From Bacteroidia bacterium (lineage in GTDB: Bacteria; Bacteroidota; Bacteroidia; NS11-12g; UBA9320), in contig JAGVMN010000035.1 of the NCBI GenBank assembly GCA_020053795.1, positions 1 through 51,306 of the forward strand: a stretch of 51,306 nucleotides of DNA, written 5' to 3'. Position 1 is the first letter of the stretch. Each line of letters opens with the position of its first letter. The notes beneath the pieces were generated by a model. It did no database searches. It was not told where the DNA came from and saw only the letters and a list, made by a program, of their open reading frames with translations. The translations under genes were made by a program, and so were the position numbers. Of the stretch, positions 19,297-28,284 are shown one piece after another.

Positions 19297-19304
19297 TACA
19301 TTTG
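19297..19304 (+). promoter_or_regulatory. -7 box for recQ
   Basis: TACATTTG fits TAnnTTTG and ends 28 nt before the ATG at 19333. It would lie inside the gene if the longer in-frame start at 19177 were used, so it supports the shorter start. Confidence 0.5.
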
Positions 19305-19332
19305 CCAGGTTGCAAAGGGCAGCAATTTATTG

Positions 19333-21243
19333 ATGGATAAAAATCCAAAAGAGCTTTTAAAGGAGTATTGGGGTTATGATGCTTTCCGTCCGGTGCAGGA
19401 GGAGATTATTGCTTCTGTGCTGAATGGCGTTGATACGGTGGCCTTGCTGCCGACAGGCGGGGGGAAGTCCATTTGTTTCCAGATTCCGGCTCTGATGATG
19501 GATGGTATTTGTCTCGTTATTTCTCCGCTAATTGCCCTGATGAAAGACCAGGTGGAGCACTTGACAGTTCGCGGCATCAAGGCCTGTTTTCTTCACTCAG
19601 GCATGAAACGAAAGGAGATAGATGCCGAACTGGAAAGCAGCATCAACGGCAAATACAAATTTCTTTATATCAGCCCTGAACGTTTGAGCAGCGAGAGTTT
19701 TATTGTGCATCTAAAAGAAATGAAAGTCTCTTTATTGGCAGTTGATGAGGCCCATTGCATCAGTCAGTGGGGCTACGATTTCCGGCCGGAGTACCTGACT
19801 ATTGCAAAAGTAAGAAACGTTTTAACAGGGGTGCGGACGTTGGCTTTGACGGCTTCGGCGACTGCCAAGGTGGTTCAGGATATTTCGGAGAAACTGATGA
19901 TAACCAAAGCTGTAGTTTTCCGAAAATCTTTTTACCGCCCCAATCTCAGTTATATAGTCCTGAATGAAAGCGACAAAAACAGCCGTTTGAAAAAAGTTTG
20001 CAGCCGCATTAACGGGACCGGATTAGTGTATGTACGGAACCGAAAAAAAACCGCTGAACTGGCCAAGATACTGAAACTCTCAGGCATGTCAGCCGATTTT
20101 TATCACGCTGGTTTGAGCAACGAAGAACGCAACCGGAAGCAGGCTGCATGGCAAAGTGGCCAGATCAGAATTATGGTTTGCACCAATGCTTTTGGAATGG
20201 GAATAGACAAACCCGATGTGCGTTTTGTGTTGCATTTCGAAATGCCCGACGGACTGGAATCTTACTATCAGGAAGCAGGGAGGGCAGGGCGTGACGAGAA
20301 AGAAAGCTGGTGCATTTTACTATTCAATGAAACCGACGCTCAAAATGCGGAATTGCAGATGTTGCAGCATTTTCCCAGTCTGGAATACATCGAGCAGGTC
20401 TATCAGAGTCTTGGGAATTTCCTCAGCATTTCTATCAACGCGGGCAAGGGTCAGGATTTTGTTTTTGACCTCAACGATTTCTGTGAGAAATTCAACTTAA
20501 AGGCGGTTTCAGCATTTGCCGCTTTAGAGGTGCTTCATAAATCCGGATTGTTGTTTCTCTCTCAGGGACTCGAAAAACCTTCGAGGGTCAAGATACTATA
20601 CCCCCATTTAGAGTTGTATGATTTTCAGTTGAAAAATCCTACACTCGATCCTTTTATAAAAACCCTGTTGCGTTCTTATGGGGGTGAACTTTTCGATGCA
20701 TGGCTAAATGTGAGGGAAGACGAACTCGGGCGGCGGCTGAAATTGAGCGAAGCTGATACAAAGAAGAACCTGATGAAACTGCACAAACTGCAGGTGATAG
20801 ATTATGTGCCGAAGACTGATCAACCTTATCTCACCTTTTTGGAAAACCGCCAATTGAAAACCGGCATTGACAAAAGAAATCTGGAATGGAGCAAAGAACG
20901 GGCTTCGGAAAGATTGCAAAGTTTGATTTCATTTTGTTCGGCCACCCTGAAATGTCGAAGTGTTCAGTTATTGGAATATTTTGACGAGACAGAAGCAACA
21001 CCCTGTGGTAAATGCGATTTTTGCCGCGACCTCAAAAAACGGGAACTGAGCAATGAAGCTTTCAAAGAACTGGTGAGAATGATAAAAATAAATCTTGTAG
21101 AACAGCCCATGTCTGCTGAAATGCTGGCTGCCAGATTTAAAACAGCAGATGAGAAAAATATGTTCGCTGCCCTTCGTTGGTTGCTTGATGAAGGATGGGT
21201 GACAAACAATACTGAAAACAATCTGGTATGGCGAAGAAATTAA
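19333..21243 (+). CDS. recQ: ATP-dependent DNA helicase RecQ
   Basis: 636 residues from ATG 19333. The reading frame is open back to 19177, but the extra 52 residues look non-homologous and would include the -7 box, so the inner ATG is chosen. It is a 3'-5' superfamily 2 helicase for recombination and replication-fork repair. Visible motifs are Walker A LLPTGGGKS (Lys45), DEAH at 138-141 followed by the aromatic loop HCISQWGYDFRPEY, motif V/VI QEAGRAGRDE, and a RecQ zinc-binding domain (CSATLKCRS and TPCGKCDFC). A winged-helix region follows. No HRDC domain is evident, giving a short RecQ common in this phylum. It overlaps the next gene by 16 nt. Confidence 0.95.
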   Translation: MDKNPKELLKEYWGYDAFRPVQEEIIASVLNGVDTVALLPTGGGKSICFQIPALMMDGICLVISPLIALMKDQVEHLTVRGIKACFLHSGMKRKEIDAELESSINGKYKFLYISPERLSSESFIVHLKEMKVSLLAVDEAHCISQWGYDFRPEYLTIAKVRNVLTGVRTLALTASATAKVVQDISEKLMITKAVVFRKSFYRPNLSYIVLNESDKNSRLKKVCSRINGTGLVYVRNRKKTAELAKILKLSGMSADFYHAGLSNEERNRKQAAWQSGQIRIMVCTNAFGMGIDKPDVRFVLHFEMPDGLESYYQEAGRAGRDEKESWCILLFNETDAQNAELQMLQHFPSLEYIEQVYQSLGNFLSISINAGKGQDFVFDLNDFCEKFNLKAVSAFAALEVLHKSGLLFLSQGLEKPSRVKILYPHLELYDFQLKNPTLDPFIKTLLRSYGGELFDAWLNVREDELGRRLKLSEADTKKNLMKLHKLQVIDYVPKTDQPYLTFLENRQLKTGIDKRNLEWSKERASERLQSLISFCSATLKCRSVQLLEYFDETEATPCGKCDFCRDLKKRELSNEAFKELVRMIKINLVEQPMSAEMLAARFKTADEKNMFAALRWLLDEGWVTNNTENNLVWRRN

Positions 21244-22319
21244 TAGCTGCCGTTATCAACGACCTGACCTATGATCGCAGGATGATCAGAATCTGCACCA
21301 CGCTGGCCGAAAGCGGATTTTCGGTGATATTGGTTGGAAGGCAACTGGGCCATTCAAAACCGCTGAACCCCGAACCTTTTCAGCAGAAAAGATTGAAATG
21401 TTTCTTCAACAAAGGATTTTTGTTTTATGCCGAATACAATCTGAGACTGCTCTGGTTTTTAATGATAACACCTTCGGACATCTTGAATTCAACCGATGCA
21501 GACACTCTGGCAGCTTGCGGATTGGTGTCAATGATAAAAAGAAAAATTCATGTTCACGATGCTCATGAGTATTTCTCTGAAGTACCCGAGGTAGCCGGTC
21601 GTCCATTTGTGCGGGCTTTCTGGAAACGGATTGAAAAACTATTTATCCCAAAAGCTGATGCTGCCTACTCAGTTTGTCAGTCTATAGCAGACATATATTC
21701 CAAAAACTACGGACTCCGATTTGAAGTAATTATGAATGTGCCGCCATTAAGGGATTCAAAAACAGAATTGAAGGCTTCCGGAGAAAAATATCTTATTTAT
21801 CAGGGTGCTTTGAATAATGGTAGAGGTTTGGAGGCCATTATCAAGGCCATGCATCAGGTGGATTGTCAACTAAAAATTGCCGGTGAAGGTGATCTTTCCG
21901 AAGAGCTTAGAAGTTTGGTAAAAACGGAGGGTTTGGAATATAAGATAGTTTTTTTAGGAATGATAAAACCAACCGAACTGGAAGCCATTACCCATGAGGC
22001 TAATATCGGTCTCAACGTTTGCGAAAACCTTGGGTTGAACTATTATCTGGCTTTGAGTAACAAGGGTTTTGATTATATCCATGCCGGAATTCCTGCAGTC
22101 ACCAATGATTTTCCGGAGTACCAAAGACTGAATGCCAGATTTGAAACCATGATTTTGACTGAAGCGGAACCGGAAAAGCTGGCCAAAGCGGTTAATCAAT
22201 TGTTAAATGATCAGACCCTTTATGAAAAGCTCAGAAAAAACTGCATAATTGCAGCACAAGAACTCAACTGGCAAAAGGAATCGGAGAAGTTGAAGGCCAT
22301 TTATGAAAGATTCAGGTAA
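21228..22319 (+). CDS. Glycosyltransferase, GT4-like (GT-B fold)
   Basis: 363 residues. The N-terminal domain has KKLIAAVINDLTYDRRMIR with the usual acceptor-side Rossmann start, and HVHDAHEYFSEVPEV in the middle. The C-terminal nucleotide-sugar domain has LIYQGALNNGRGLEAII, IAGEGDLSEEL and the E..IGLNVCENLGLNYYLALSNKGFDYI block, as in group 1 glycosyltransferases. Sugar donor and acceptor are unknown; lipopolysaccharide, exopolysaccharide or protein glycosylation are possible. It starts within the last codons of recQ and overlaps the next glycosyltransferase by 17 nt, so all three are translationally linked. Confidence 0.85.
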   Translation: MAKKLIAAVINDLTYDRRMIRICTTLAESGFSVILVGRQLGHSKPLNPEPFQQKRLKCFFNKGFLFYAEYNLRLLWFLMITPSDILNSTDADTLAACGLVSMIKRKIHVHDAHEYFSEVPEVAGRPFVRAFWKRIEKLFIPKADAAYSVCQSIADIYSKNYGLRFEVIMNVPPLRDSKTELKASGEKYLIYQGALNNGRGLEAIIKAMHQVDCQLKIAGEGDLSEELRSLVKTEGLEYKIVFLGMIKPTELEAITHEANIGLNVCENLGLNYYLALSNKGFDYIHAGIPAVTNDFPEYQRLNARFETMILTEAEPEKLAKAVNQLLNDQTLYEKLRKNCIIAAQELNWQKESEKLKAIYERFR

Positions 22320-23526
22320 GCATATCCATGTTATCGCGTTTGACGTTCCATACCCTGCAGACTACGGGGGTGTAATAGATATTTTTTACAAGATTATTGC
22401 CTTGCACTCCATTGGTTTCAAAGTTCATCTGCACTGCTTTCAGTATGGCAGACCGGAGGCCAAAGAACTGAAGAAATACTGCTTTTCGGTTAATTACTAC
22501 AAACGCAAAACTTTCAGAAACCCTATCACAGGTGAGTTGCCTTATATCATTGCATCCAGAAGCAGCAATACCCTGCTTGAAAATTTGTTGAAAGACCATT
22601 ATCCCATTTTGTTCGAAGGCCTTCACAGTACATTTCATTTGCCCGACCCGAGGTTGCAAAACAGGTTCAAAGTTGTCAGAACCCATAATGTTGAACATGA
22701 CTACTACGGCCATCTTGAAAAGGTTGAGCGAAACTATTTCAAGAAGTATTTTTTTAGCAAGGAAGCTGCCAAATTGAAGAAGTATCAGCACTTGCTGAAA
22801 CACGCCGACCTCATTGCAGCCATATCAAAGCGAGACGCCCGTTACTTTTCCCGGAAGTTTGATAGGGTCATACATCTGCCGCCCTTTCACGGAAATGCAG
22901 AGGTAATGTCTCAAACAGAAAGAGGTGACTATATTCTCTATCATGGCAATTTGGGGGTACCCGAAAATAATGAAGCGGCCCTTTTCCTGGTCAATAATAT
23001 TTTTTCAAAACTGGATATCCCATGTGTTGTTGCAGGTAATAATCCTTCACAAGAACTGGTTCATGCCATAGCAGCCTTTAAACATGTCAGGTTGGTTAGA
23101 AAAACGGAAGTCGGCACTCTGAATAAACTGATTTTTAATGCTCATATAAACGTACTACACACCTTTCAGGGAACCGGTATTAAGCTAAAGTTGATCAATG
23201 CTCTTTATATGGGTCGTCATTGTGTAGCCAATAAAGAAATGATCAAAGACACTGGAGTCGAAAGCCTTTGTCTGCAGGCAGATACTTCTGAGGCTTATCT
23301 GGAAGCCATCGGGAAACTATGGGAATTGCCCTTTGAGAAATCAATGATCGCCCGGCGGGAGAGGGTTCTGGAACAGTTGTTTGGCGATAAAGTACACGCT
23401 TTAAGGCTTGATAAACATGTGCCTGCTTTAGTCAGTGAAACAGCCTTCCCACTGAAAGAAGGAGCAAGGACAGAATTAGAAAGCAGCACGGCATTAAAGG
23501 CATTTCTAAACCTTTTTTCACTCTGA
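22303..23526 (+). CDS. Glycosyltransferase, GT4-like (second of pair)
   Basis: 407 residues with a GT-B layout. The N-terminus, IHVIAFDVPYPADYGGVID, is the DxPxPxxxGG pattern of sugar transferases acting on surface polysaccharides. THNVEHDYYGHL is the inter-domain HNVE motif, and ADLIAAISKRD follows. The C-terminal half has YILYHGNLGVPENNEA, VVAGNNPS and HTFQGTGIKLKLINALYMGR, the phosphate/nucleotide-binding region. It overlaps the previous glycosyltransferase, suggesting both act in the same glycan pathway. A strong TACATTTG box for yidC lies after it, so this transcription unit probably ends here. Confidence 0.85.
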   Translation: MKDSGKHIHVIAFDVPYPADYGGVIDIFYKIIALHSIGFKVHLHCFQYGRPEAKELKKYCFSVNYYKRKTFRNPITGELPYIIASRSSNTLLENLLKDHYPILFEGLHSTFHLPDPRLQNRFKVVRTHNVEHDYYGHLEKVERNYFKKYFFSKEAAKLKKYQHLLKHADLIAAISKRDARYFSRKFDRVIHLPPFHGNAEVMSQTERGDYILYHGNLGVPENNEAALFLVNNIFSKLDIPCVVAGNNPSQELVHAIAAFKHVRLVRKTEVGTLNKLIFNAHINVLHTFQGTGIKLKLINALYMGRHCVANKEMIKDTGVESLCLQADTSEAYLEAIGKLWELPFEKSMIARRERVLEQLFGDKVHALRLDKHVPALVSETAFPLKEGARTELESSTALKAFLNLFSL

Positions 23527-23557
23527 AATCTTTGCCACTTTGCCTTAAAAATTATTT

Positions 23558-23565
23558 TACATTTG
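23558..23565 (+). promoter_or_regulatory. -7 box for yidC
   Basis: TACATTTG fits TAnnTTTG and ends 18 nt before the ATG at 23584. TTTG motifs at 23531-23534 and 23539-23542 are 23 and 15 nt upstream, neither at the best spacing. Confidence 0.55.
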
Positions 23566-23583
23566 CACCCCAATTAAAAAAGC

Positions 23584-25413
23584 ATGGACAGAAGTTCAAT
23601 TATAGGTTATGTTCTGATACTTTTGATTTTCATAGGCTATCTGTTCATGACCCAACAGAATGTCGAGGAAATCAATAAAAACAAACAGGCCGCAGATTCG
23701 TTAATGGCGTTAAATGCAAAGTCTGACACCATTGTCAGATCTGAGTCAATGTATTCTGTTACGCCTGATACTTCGATCATTGTGGCAGATACTACCCCTG
23801 AGGTTGCCGAAAGGTTTTACACCATTGAAAACGATAAACTAAAACTAACCATTTCAAGTAAAGGGGGCCGCCCCTATTCCGTTTGGTTAAAAGAATTCAA
23901 AAGACACGATTCAACAAAGCTGGTTTTATTTGATGGAGAACAAAGCGAATTTAGTTATACCTTGCCACTGTCTGAAGGGGTAATCCAAACCCGTGATATT
24001 GACTTCACAGCGGCAGACACAAATGTCAGGGTTACAGGAAAAGAGGGCAAAATAATAGTTGAATCTGACATAAAGGGCAGTACCATCATCCAGTCTTATT
24101 CTTTGGAGAAGGGCAGCAATCTGGTGAATTATAAACTGACCTTAAGAAACTTTCAGGATAAAATAGCCAGAAAGAACCGCGATTTTCAGTTGAACTGGAA
24201 CATGGCTATGGTTGGGCAGGAAAAAACGGTGGAAGATGAGAAACCTGTCACAGAACTTTGTTATAAATATCTGGCCGAAAGCAGCATTGAATATTTATCA
24301 GTGACTGAAGATGAGGAAGAACGACTACAGGGCAACCTACACTGGATATCATATAAACAAAAGTTTTTCAACGCAACCATGATCGCTCCCAAGGGTTTTT
24401 CTGAAGATGGTATCCGAATAAGCTCTGAAAGCCGTGTGCAAACACAGGCCAATGAGATCAGGCATTTTCGTTCAAATCTTTATTTTCCTTATGAAAGGGG
24501 CAAGGAAGAAAGCTATCATCTTCAACTTTATTACGGAGCAAATAACTACAGTGAATTAAAGAAACTCGATATTGGATTACAGAAAATCATCCCATTGGGA
24601 TGGGGTATTTTCGGTTGGGTGAATAAGTTTATTGTCATTCCTGTTTTCAATTTGCTGAGTTCGTTTATCAGCAGTTATGGAATCATCATATTGCTGTTGA
24701 CTATCATTATTAAGCTCGTTTTGTTCCCCTTCATGTATAAAATTTATGTGTCAACTGCCAAAATGCGGTTGTTAAAGCCGGAGTTGGAGGAACTGAAAGT
24801 CAAGGTGGGGGGCGATATGACCAAAATGCAGCAGGAGCAGATGAAACTGTATAAAAAGGCCGGTGTTAATCCATTGGGCGGTTGTCTGCCGCAGTTGATC
24901 CAACTTCCTATTCTCATTGCGATGTTCCGGTTTTTCCCAGCCTCAATAGAATTGCGACAGGAGGCATTTCTTTGGGCAGAAGACCTTTCAACCTATGATT
25001 CCATATTCTCATGGAGCCAGAATATACCTTTATTAAGTAGGTTTTATGGAAATCATATCAGCCTCTTTACCATTTTGATGGCGGTTTCCACTTTCATATA
25101 TTCTATGCGAAGTACAGAGTTAAGCAGCATGAACAAGCAACTCAAAATCATTACTTACATTATGCCGATCATGCTATTGTTTTGGTTCAACAGTTACTCA
25201 TCAGGCTTGAGTTACTATTACTTCCTTGCCAATATGATCACTTTTAGTCAAAACTGGGTCATCAAGAAGTTCTTTGTGGATGAGGCCAAACTTCACCAGC
25301 AGATGAAAGACCATAAGGCAAAAAAAGTAACGGTCACCAAATCGGCATTTCAAAGAAAATTAGAAGAGATGGCAAAAAAAAGAGGCCTGAATCCAAAGAC
25401 AGGTAGGAAATAA
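23584..25413 (+). CDS. yidC: Membrane protein insertase YidC
   Basis: 609 residues, a normal length for YidC with a large periplasmic domain. The N-terminal helix is IIGYVLILLIFIGYLF, followed by a beta-sandwich periplasmic domain with FYTIENDKLKLTISSKGGRP. The conserved membrane core follows: GWGIFGWVNKFIVIPVFNLL, IILLLTIIIKLVLFPFMYK, the GGCLPQLIQLPILIAMFRF helix, and SSGLSYYYFLANMITFSQNW near the end. The C-terminus is basic (AFQRKLEEMAKKRG). It inserts and folds inner-membrane proteins with or without SecYEG. It has its own likely promoter and is followed by a TPR protein. Confidence 0.97.
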   Translation: MDRSSIIGYVLILLIFIGYLFMTQQNVEEINKNKQAADSLMALNAKSDTIVRSESMYSVTPDTSIIVADTTPEVAERFYTIENDKLKLTISSKGGRPYSVWLKEFKRHDSTKLVLFDGEQSEFSYTLPLSEGVIQTRDIDFTAADTNVRVTGKEGKIIVESDIKGSTIIQSYSLEKGSNLVNYKLTLRNFQDKIARKNRDFQLNWNMAMVGQEKTVEDEKPVTELCYKYLAESSIEYLSVTEDEEERLQGNLHWISYKQKFFNATMIAPKGFSEDGIRISSESRVQTQANEIRHFRSNLYFPYERGKEESYHLQLYYGANNYSELKKLDIGLQKIIPLGWGIFGWVNKFIVIPVFNLLSSFISSYGIIILLLTIIIKLVLFPFMYKIYVSTAKMRLLKPELEELKVKVGGDMTKMQQEQMKLYKKAGVNPLGGCLPQLIQLPILIAMFRFFPASIELRQEAFLWAEDLSTYDSIFSWSQNIPLLSRFYGNHISLFTILMAVSTFIYSMRSTELSSMNKQLKIITYIMPIMLLFWFNSYSSGLSYYYFLANMITFSQNWVIKKFFVDEAKLHQQMKDHKAKKVTVTKSAFQRKLEEMAKKRGLNPKTGRK

Positions 25414-25468
25414 ACATATTTTTTCTTAATTTAGCGGACTAAAATACTGCTTACTACTTTTTTACTTT

Positions 25469-26347
25469 ATGAAACGTGCTGTAGTTGGGTTGTCGGCCTT
25501 ACTTTTTTTTGACCTGTCCTGGGCTCAGAGTGCAGGTGATTTTTACCGTAGAGCAGTTTCTAAATTCAATCAAAAGGACTTTGCCGGAGCGATAACAGAT
25601 TATACACGTGCTATTGCATTAGACAGTACTTCATCTGTCTTGTTCAACAATCGTGGGGTGGCAAAATCGAAGATCGAAGAATATTCGGAATCTATAGAGG
25701 ATTATACAAAAGCCATTGCCCTCAACAAGGCTTTTGCCGTTGCATATTTCAATAGAGGGAATGCCCAAAAAGAACTTTTGAAGTATGATTTGGCTCTACT
25801 TGATTATGATAAGGCAATAGTACTGGATGCCAACTACAAAAGTGCCTATCTCAACCGCGGTCTTATCCGAACCGAGAATGCTGACTATAAAGGAGCTATT
25901 GATGATTTTTCGAGATCCATACAACTTGACCCAAAAGATGCCAAGTGTTTCAATAACAGAGGGGTTGCTTATTTTAAAATAGCCCAGTATGACAAGGCTG
26001 TAAAAGATTTTGACAAGGCCCTTGTTTTGGATAATGAATATTACAATGCCTATATCAACCGGGGAATTTGCCTCACAGAAATGAACAAAACCGAAATGGC
26101 TATCAAGGATTTCAATATTGCTATTCAGAAAAGCCCGATGAACGGAGAAGCTTATTATTACAGAGGCTATGCTATCGTCAATGAGGTGGCAGAAATACAA
26201 GCCGGGAAAAATGACAAGAAAACATTGGCTGTGATAAAGAACAATTTTAATAAGTTGGATTCCGCGTGTGAGGATTTTAAAAAAGCCAGAAATTTCCGCT
26301 ACTCAAAGGCTATTGACGCTATTGAGAGTTTTTGCAAAGGTTCTTAA
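25469..26347 (+). CDS. Secreted tetratricopeptide-repeat protein
   Basis: 292 residues with a signal peptide (MKRAVVGLSALLFFDLSWAQS, cleavage near residue 20). The rest is six or so TPR units, for example DFAGAITDYTRAIALDSTSS, YSESIEDYTKAIALNKAFAV and YDKAVKDFDKALVLDNEYY, each with the alternating NNRGVA/YLNRG helix turns. The C-terminal DSACEDFKKARNF and a Cys before the end are common in such proteins. It is likely a periplasmic scaffold; the partner is unknown. It starts 55 bp after yidC and may be co-transcribed. Confidence 0.88.
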   Translation: MKRAVVGLSALLFFDLSWAQSAGDFYRRAVSKFNQKDFAGAITDYTRAIALDSTSSVLFNNRGVAKSKIEEYSESIEDYTKAIALNKAFAVAYFNRGNAQKELLKYDLALLDYDKAIVLDANYKSAYLNRGLIRTENADYKGAIDDFSRSIQLDPKDAKCFNNRGVAYFKIAQYDKAVKDFDKALVLDNEYYNAYINRGICLTEMNKTEMAIKDFNIAIQKSPMNGEAYYYRGYAIVNEVAEIQAGKNDKKTLAVIKNNFNKLDSACEDFKKARNFRYSKAIDAIESFCKGS

Positions 26348-26883
26348 TTGAAGGCGATTTTGCCGAGGCTAAAATTGAGCGGCAGATTATCCGATTCTTT
26401 TTTCATCATCATGCCGGGTATAAATCAAATGAATCTCTGTAAATCAGACATAGTGAATCGGCCTTAAAACGCTGTTTGCTTTGGTTGGTGAATGCTCGAC
26501 TCCAATGGTAAAGCTCTCACTATTAAATTTTTATTAATTTAATTTGCAATAAATAATGACAAAATATTTGGACTCTATAGATCGGTTTTGAAGAATTATC
26601 TTTAGTGTTTTATTTTGATACTGCTTCAACTATCAAAAGCAAAATTGTTGAGATGATAAATGATAGCGGTTGATTCTAAATTTCCCCCAAAGAAATCAAA
26701 ATATAATAGCCCGGCTAATTTAAGTCATTTGATTCCAATTAACAACGGGTGTGTAGCAAAGGAGTCTTATTATTCGGTTGAAAGTGTTTTGAAATTTCTT
26801 TTTGACAATCTGAAAATAGCGAAGTGCAAAAAAGGCATGTACTGTAAAAACTGATTTAGAATAAAACCATATTCTTCAAAACA
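26348..26883. other. Gene-poor convergent gap
   Basis: About 540 bp of AT-rich sequence between the TPR gene and the converging alanine dehydrogenase gene. A 64-codon reading at 26660-26854 (+) has no recognisable motif, signal or promoter and is not called. No strong terminator hairpin was found. Confidence 0.5.
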
Positions 26884-28110
26884 TCATAAACTCCCTGCAA
26901 TTAAAAAATCTATCTCTTTAGAAGGTACGGAGAATCGCTGTCCCAGTTGAAAATTAGTGAGATTACCTTTGAAAATATAGACACCATTCCTGATTCCCTT
27001 TTTGGCCCAAAGATATTCGAAGAAGCCACCTTCATTGCCCATTTCCAAAAGAAGCGGAGTGAAGATATTGCTCAACGCATAACTGGCCGTTCTGGAAACT
27101 CTTGATGGAATGTTTGGAACACAATAATGCATTACATCGTATTTTTCAAAAACAGGGTTTTTATGATTAGTGACCATCGAGGTTTCGAAACACCCGCCCT
27201 GATCTATACTGACATCTATAATCAAAGATTTTGGTCTCATGTTTTTAACCATCCTGTCGGTCACCACACATGGGCTTCTTCCCTCCGGGCTTCTCAAAGC
27301 TCCAATGGCCACGTCACAGGTAGAAAGACTTCTGGCTAATACATTTGGAAGAATAGTGGAAGAGTAAATCCGCTGCCCCAGATTATTTTCAAGGCGTCGC
27401 AATTTATACAGAGAGTCGTCAAATACTTTCACATGAGCACCAAGTCCAATGGCGGCTCGTGCAGCATATTCGCCTACAGCCCCGGCCCCGATGATAACTA
27501 TTTTGGTAGGTTGAATCCCTGGTATGCCGCCAAGTAATTCACCTTTCCCAGTATGTACGTTGTTAAGATATTCTGCAGCAATAAGCACAGAAGCTCTGCC
27601 AGCTATCTCACTCATAGCCCTGATAATCGGAAGACCCTCACTTTCGTCACGCAAAAACTCATAGCCAATTGCGTTGATTTTCTTTCTCATTAAAAGCCGG
27701 ATGTATTGTTCACTAAGGGTGGCCAACTGCAAAGCAGATATGAGCAGTTGTCCTGGTTTCATCCGGCCAATTTCTTCTTCAGTCGGCGGATCAACTTTTA
27801 GCAAAATATCGCTGCCAAAAACCCTTGTTTTGTCAACAGTTATTTCTGCTCCTGCTTCGCTGTAATCAACATCGAAGAAATTGGCTGCATATCCGGCGTT
27901 TGATTCAATGATGATCTCGTGTCCGTTCGCGGTCAACAATTCAACCGAAAGAGGTGAAAGTGGAATTCGATTTTCCTGATAGGTTATTTCCTTGGGGATG
28001 CCGATGCTCAAATGCTTATTTTTTTTGCGGTGATAACTCAGATGCTCTTTAGCCATCAGGGTTGCCTCACGGGCTAATTCCTGAAATGGTTCTCTGCTGA
28101 TGTCTGGCAT
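26884..28110 (-). CDS. ald: Alanine dehydrogenase
   Basis: The start is taken at ATG 28110 (MPDISREPFQEL), giving 408 residues; the frame extends to a TTG at 28137, but that would overlap the -7 box. It carries the AlaDH/PNT N-terminal domain (LSIGIPKEITYQENRIPLSP) and a Rossmann NAD-binding core (KIVIIGAGAVGEYAARAAIGLGA, then VFDDSLYKLRRLE). DVAIGALRSPEGRSPCVV and IIDVSIDQGGCFETS are typical of the family, as is YCVPNIPSRVSRTASYAL. It interconverts L-alanine and pyruvate plus ammonia with NAD. A transhydrogenase alpha-like protein is a less likely alternative. It is single-gene, divergent from the lytic transglycosylase. Confidence 0.9.
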   Translation of the reverse strand: MPDISREPFQELAREATLMAKEHLSYHRKKNKHLSIGIPKEITYQENRIPLSPLSVELLTANGHEIIIESNAGYAANFFDVDYSEAGAEITVDKTRVFGSDILLKVDPPTEEEIGRMKPGQLLISALQLATLSEQYIRLLMRKKINAIGYEFLRDESEGLPIIRAMSEIAGRASVLIAAEYLNNVHTGKGELLGGIPGIQPTKIVIIGAGAVGEYAARAAIGLGAHVKVFDDSLYKLRRLENNLGQRIYSSTILPNVLARSLSTCDVAIGALRSPEGRSPCVVTDRMVKNMRPKSLIIDVSIDQGGCFETSMVTNHKNPVFEKYDVMHYCVPNIPSRVSRTASYALSNIFTPLLLEMGNEGGFFEYLWAKKGIRNGVYIFKGNLTNFQLGQRFSVPSKEIDFLIAGSL

Positions 28111-28134
28111 TTTGTTTGGGCTGCTATTGTTTAA

Positions 28135-28142
28135 CAAAAATA
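28135..28142 (-). promoter_or_regulatory. -7 box for alanine dehydrogenase
   Basis: TATTTTTG on the minus strand fits TAnnTTTG and ends 24 nt before the ATG at 28110. It supports that start over the TTG at 28137. Confidence 0.45.
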
Positions 28143-28271
28143 GTCAAAATCGGTAATTATTTGAAAATCTGCGGCCTTATTTTTTCTTGAGGTGTATGCA
28201 ATAAACAACAGAAAACCTGTTTTATGTAGAAATAACCGAAGGACGGTAAAATAAAAACGGCCTTTTTCGGT

Positions 28272-28279
28272 TACATTTG
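28272..28279 (+). promoter_or_regulatory. -7 box abutting the lytic transglycosylase start
   Basis: TACATTTG ends five bases before the ATG at 28285. With a usual start site 4-7 nt after this box, the mRNA would begin at or next to the ATG. No TTTG was found at the -33 spacing. Confidence 0.5.
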
Positions 28280-28284
28280 TAGTT

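Noticed and set aside
19177-19332. Longer RecQ start at 19177
   Set aside because: The added residues look unrelated to RecQ and include the likely -7 box at 19297; ATG 19333 begins the normal N-terminus.
26660-26854. 64-codon ORF on the plus strand
   Set aside because: No motif, signal peptide, promoter box or homology that I recognise; AT-rich gap sequence.
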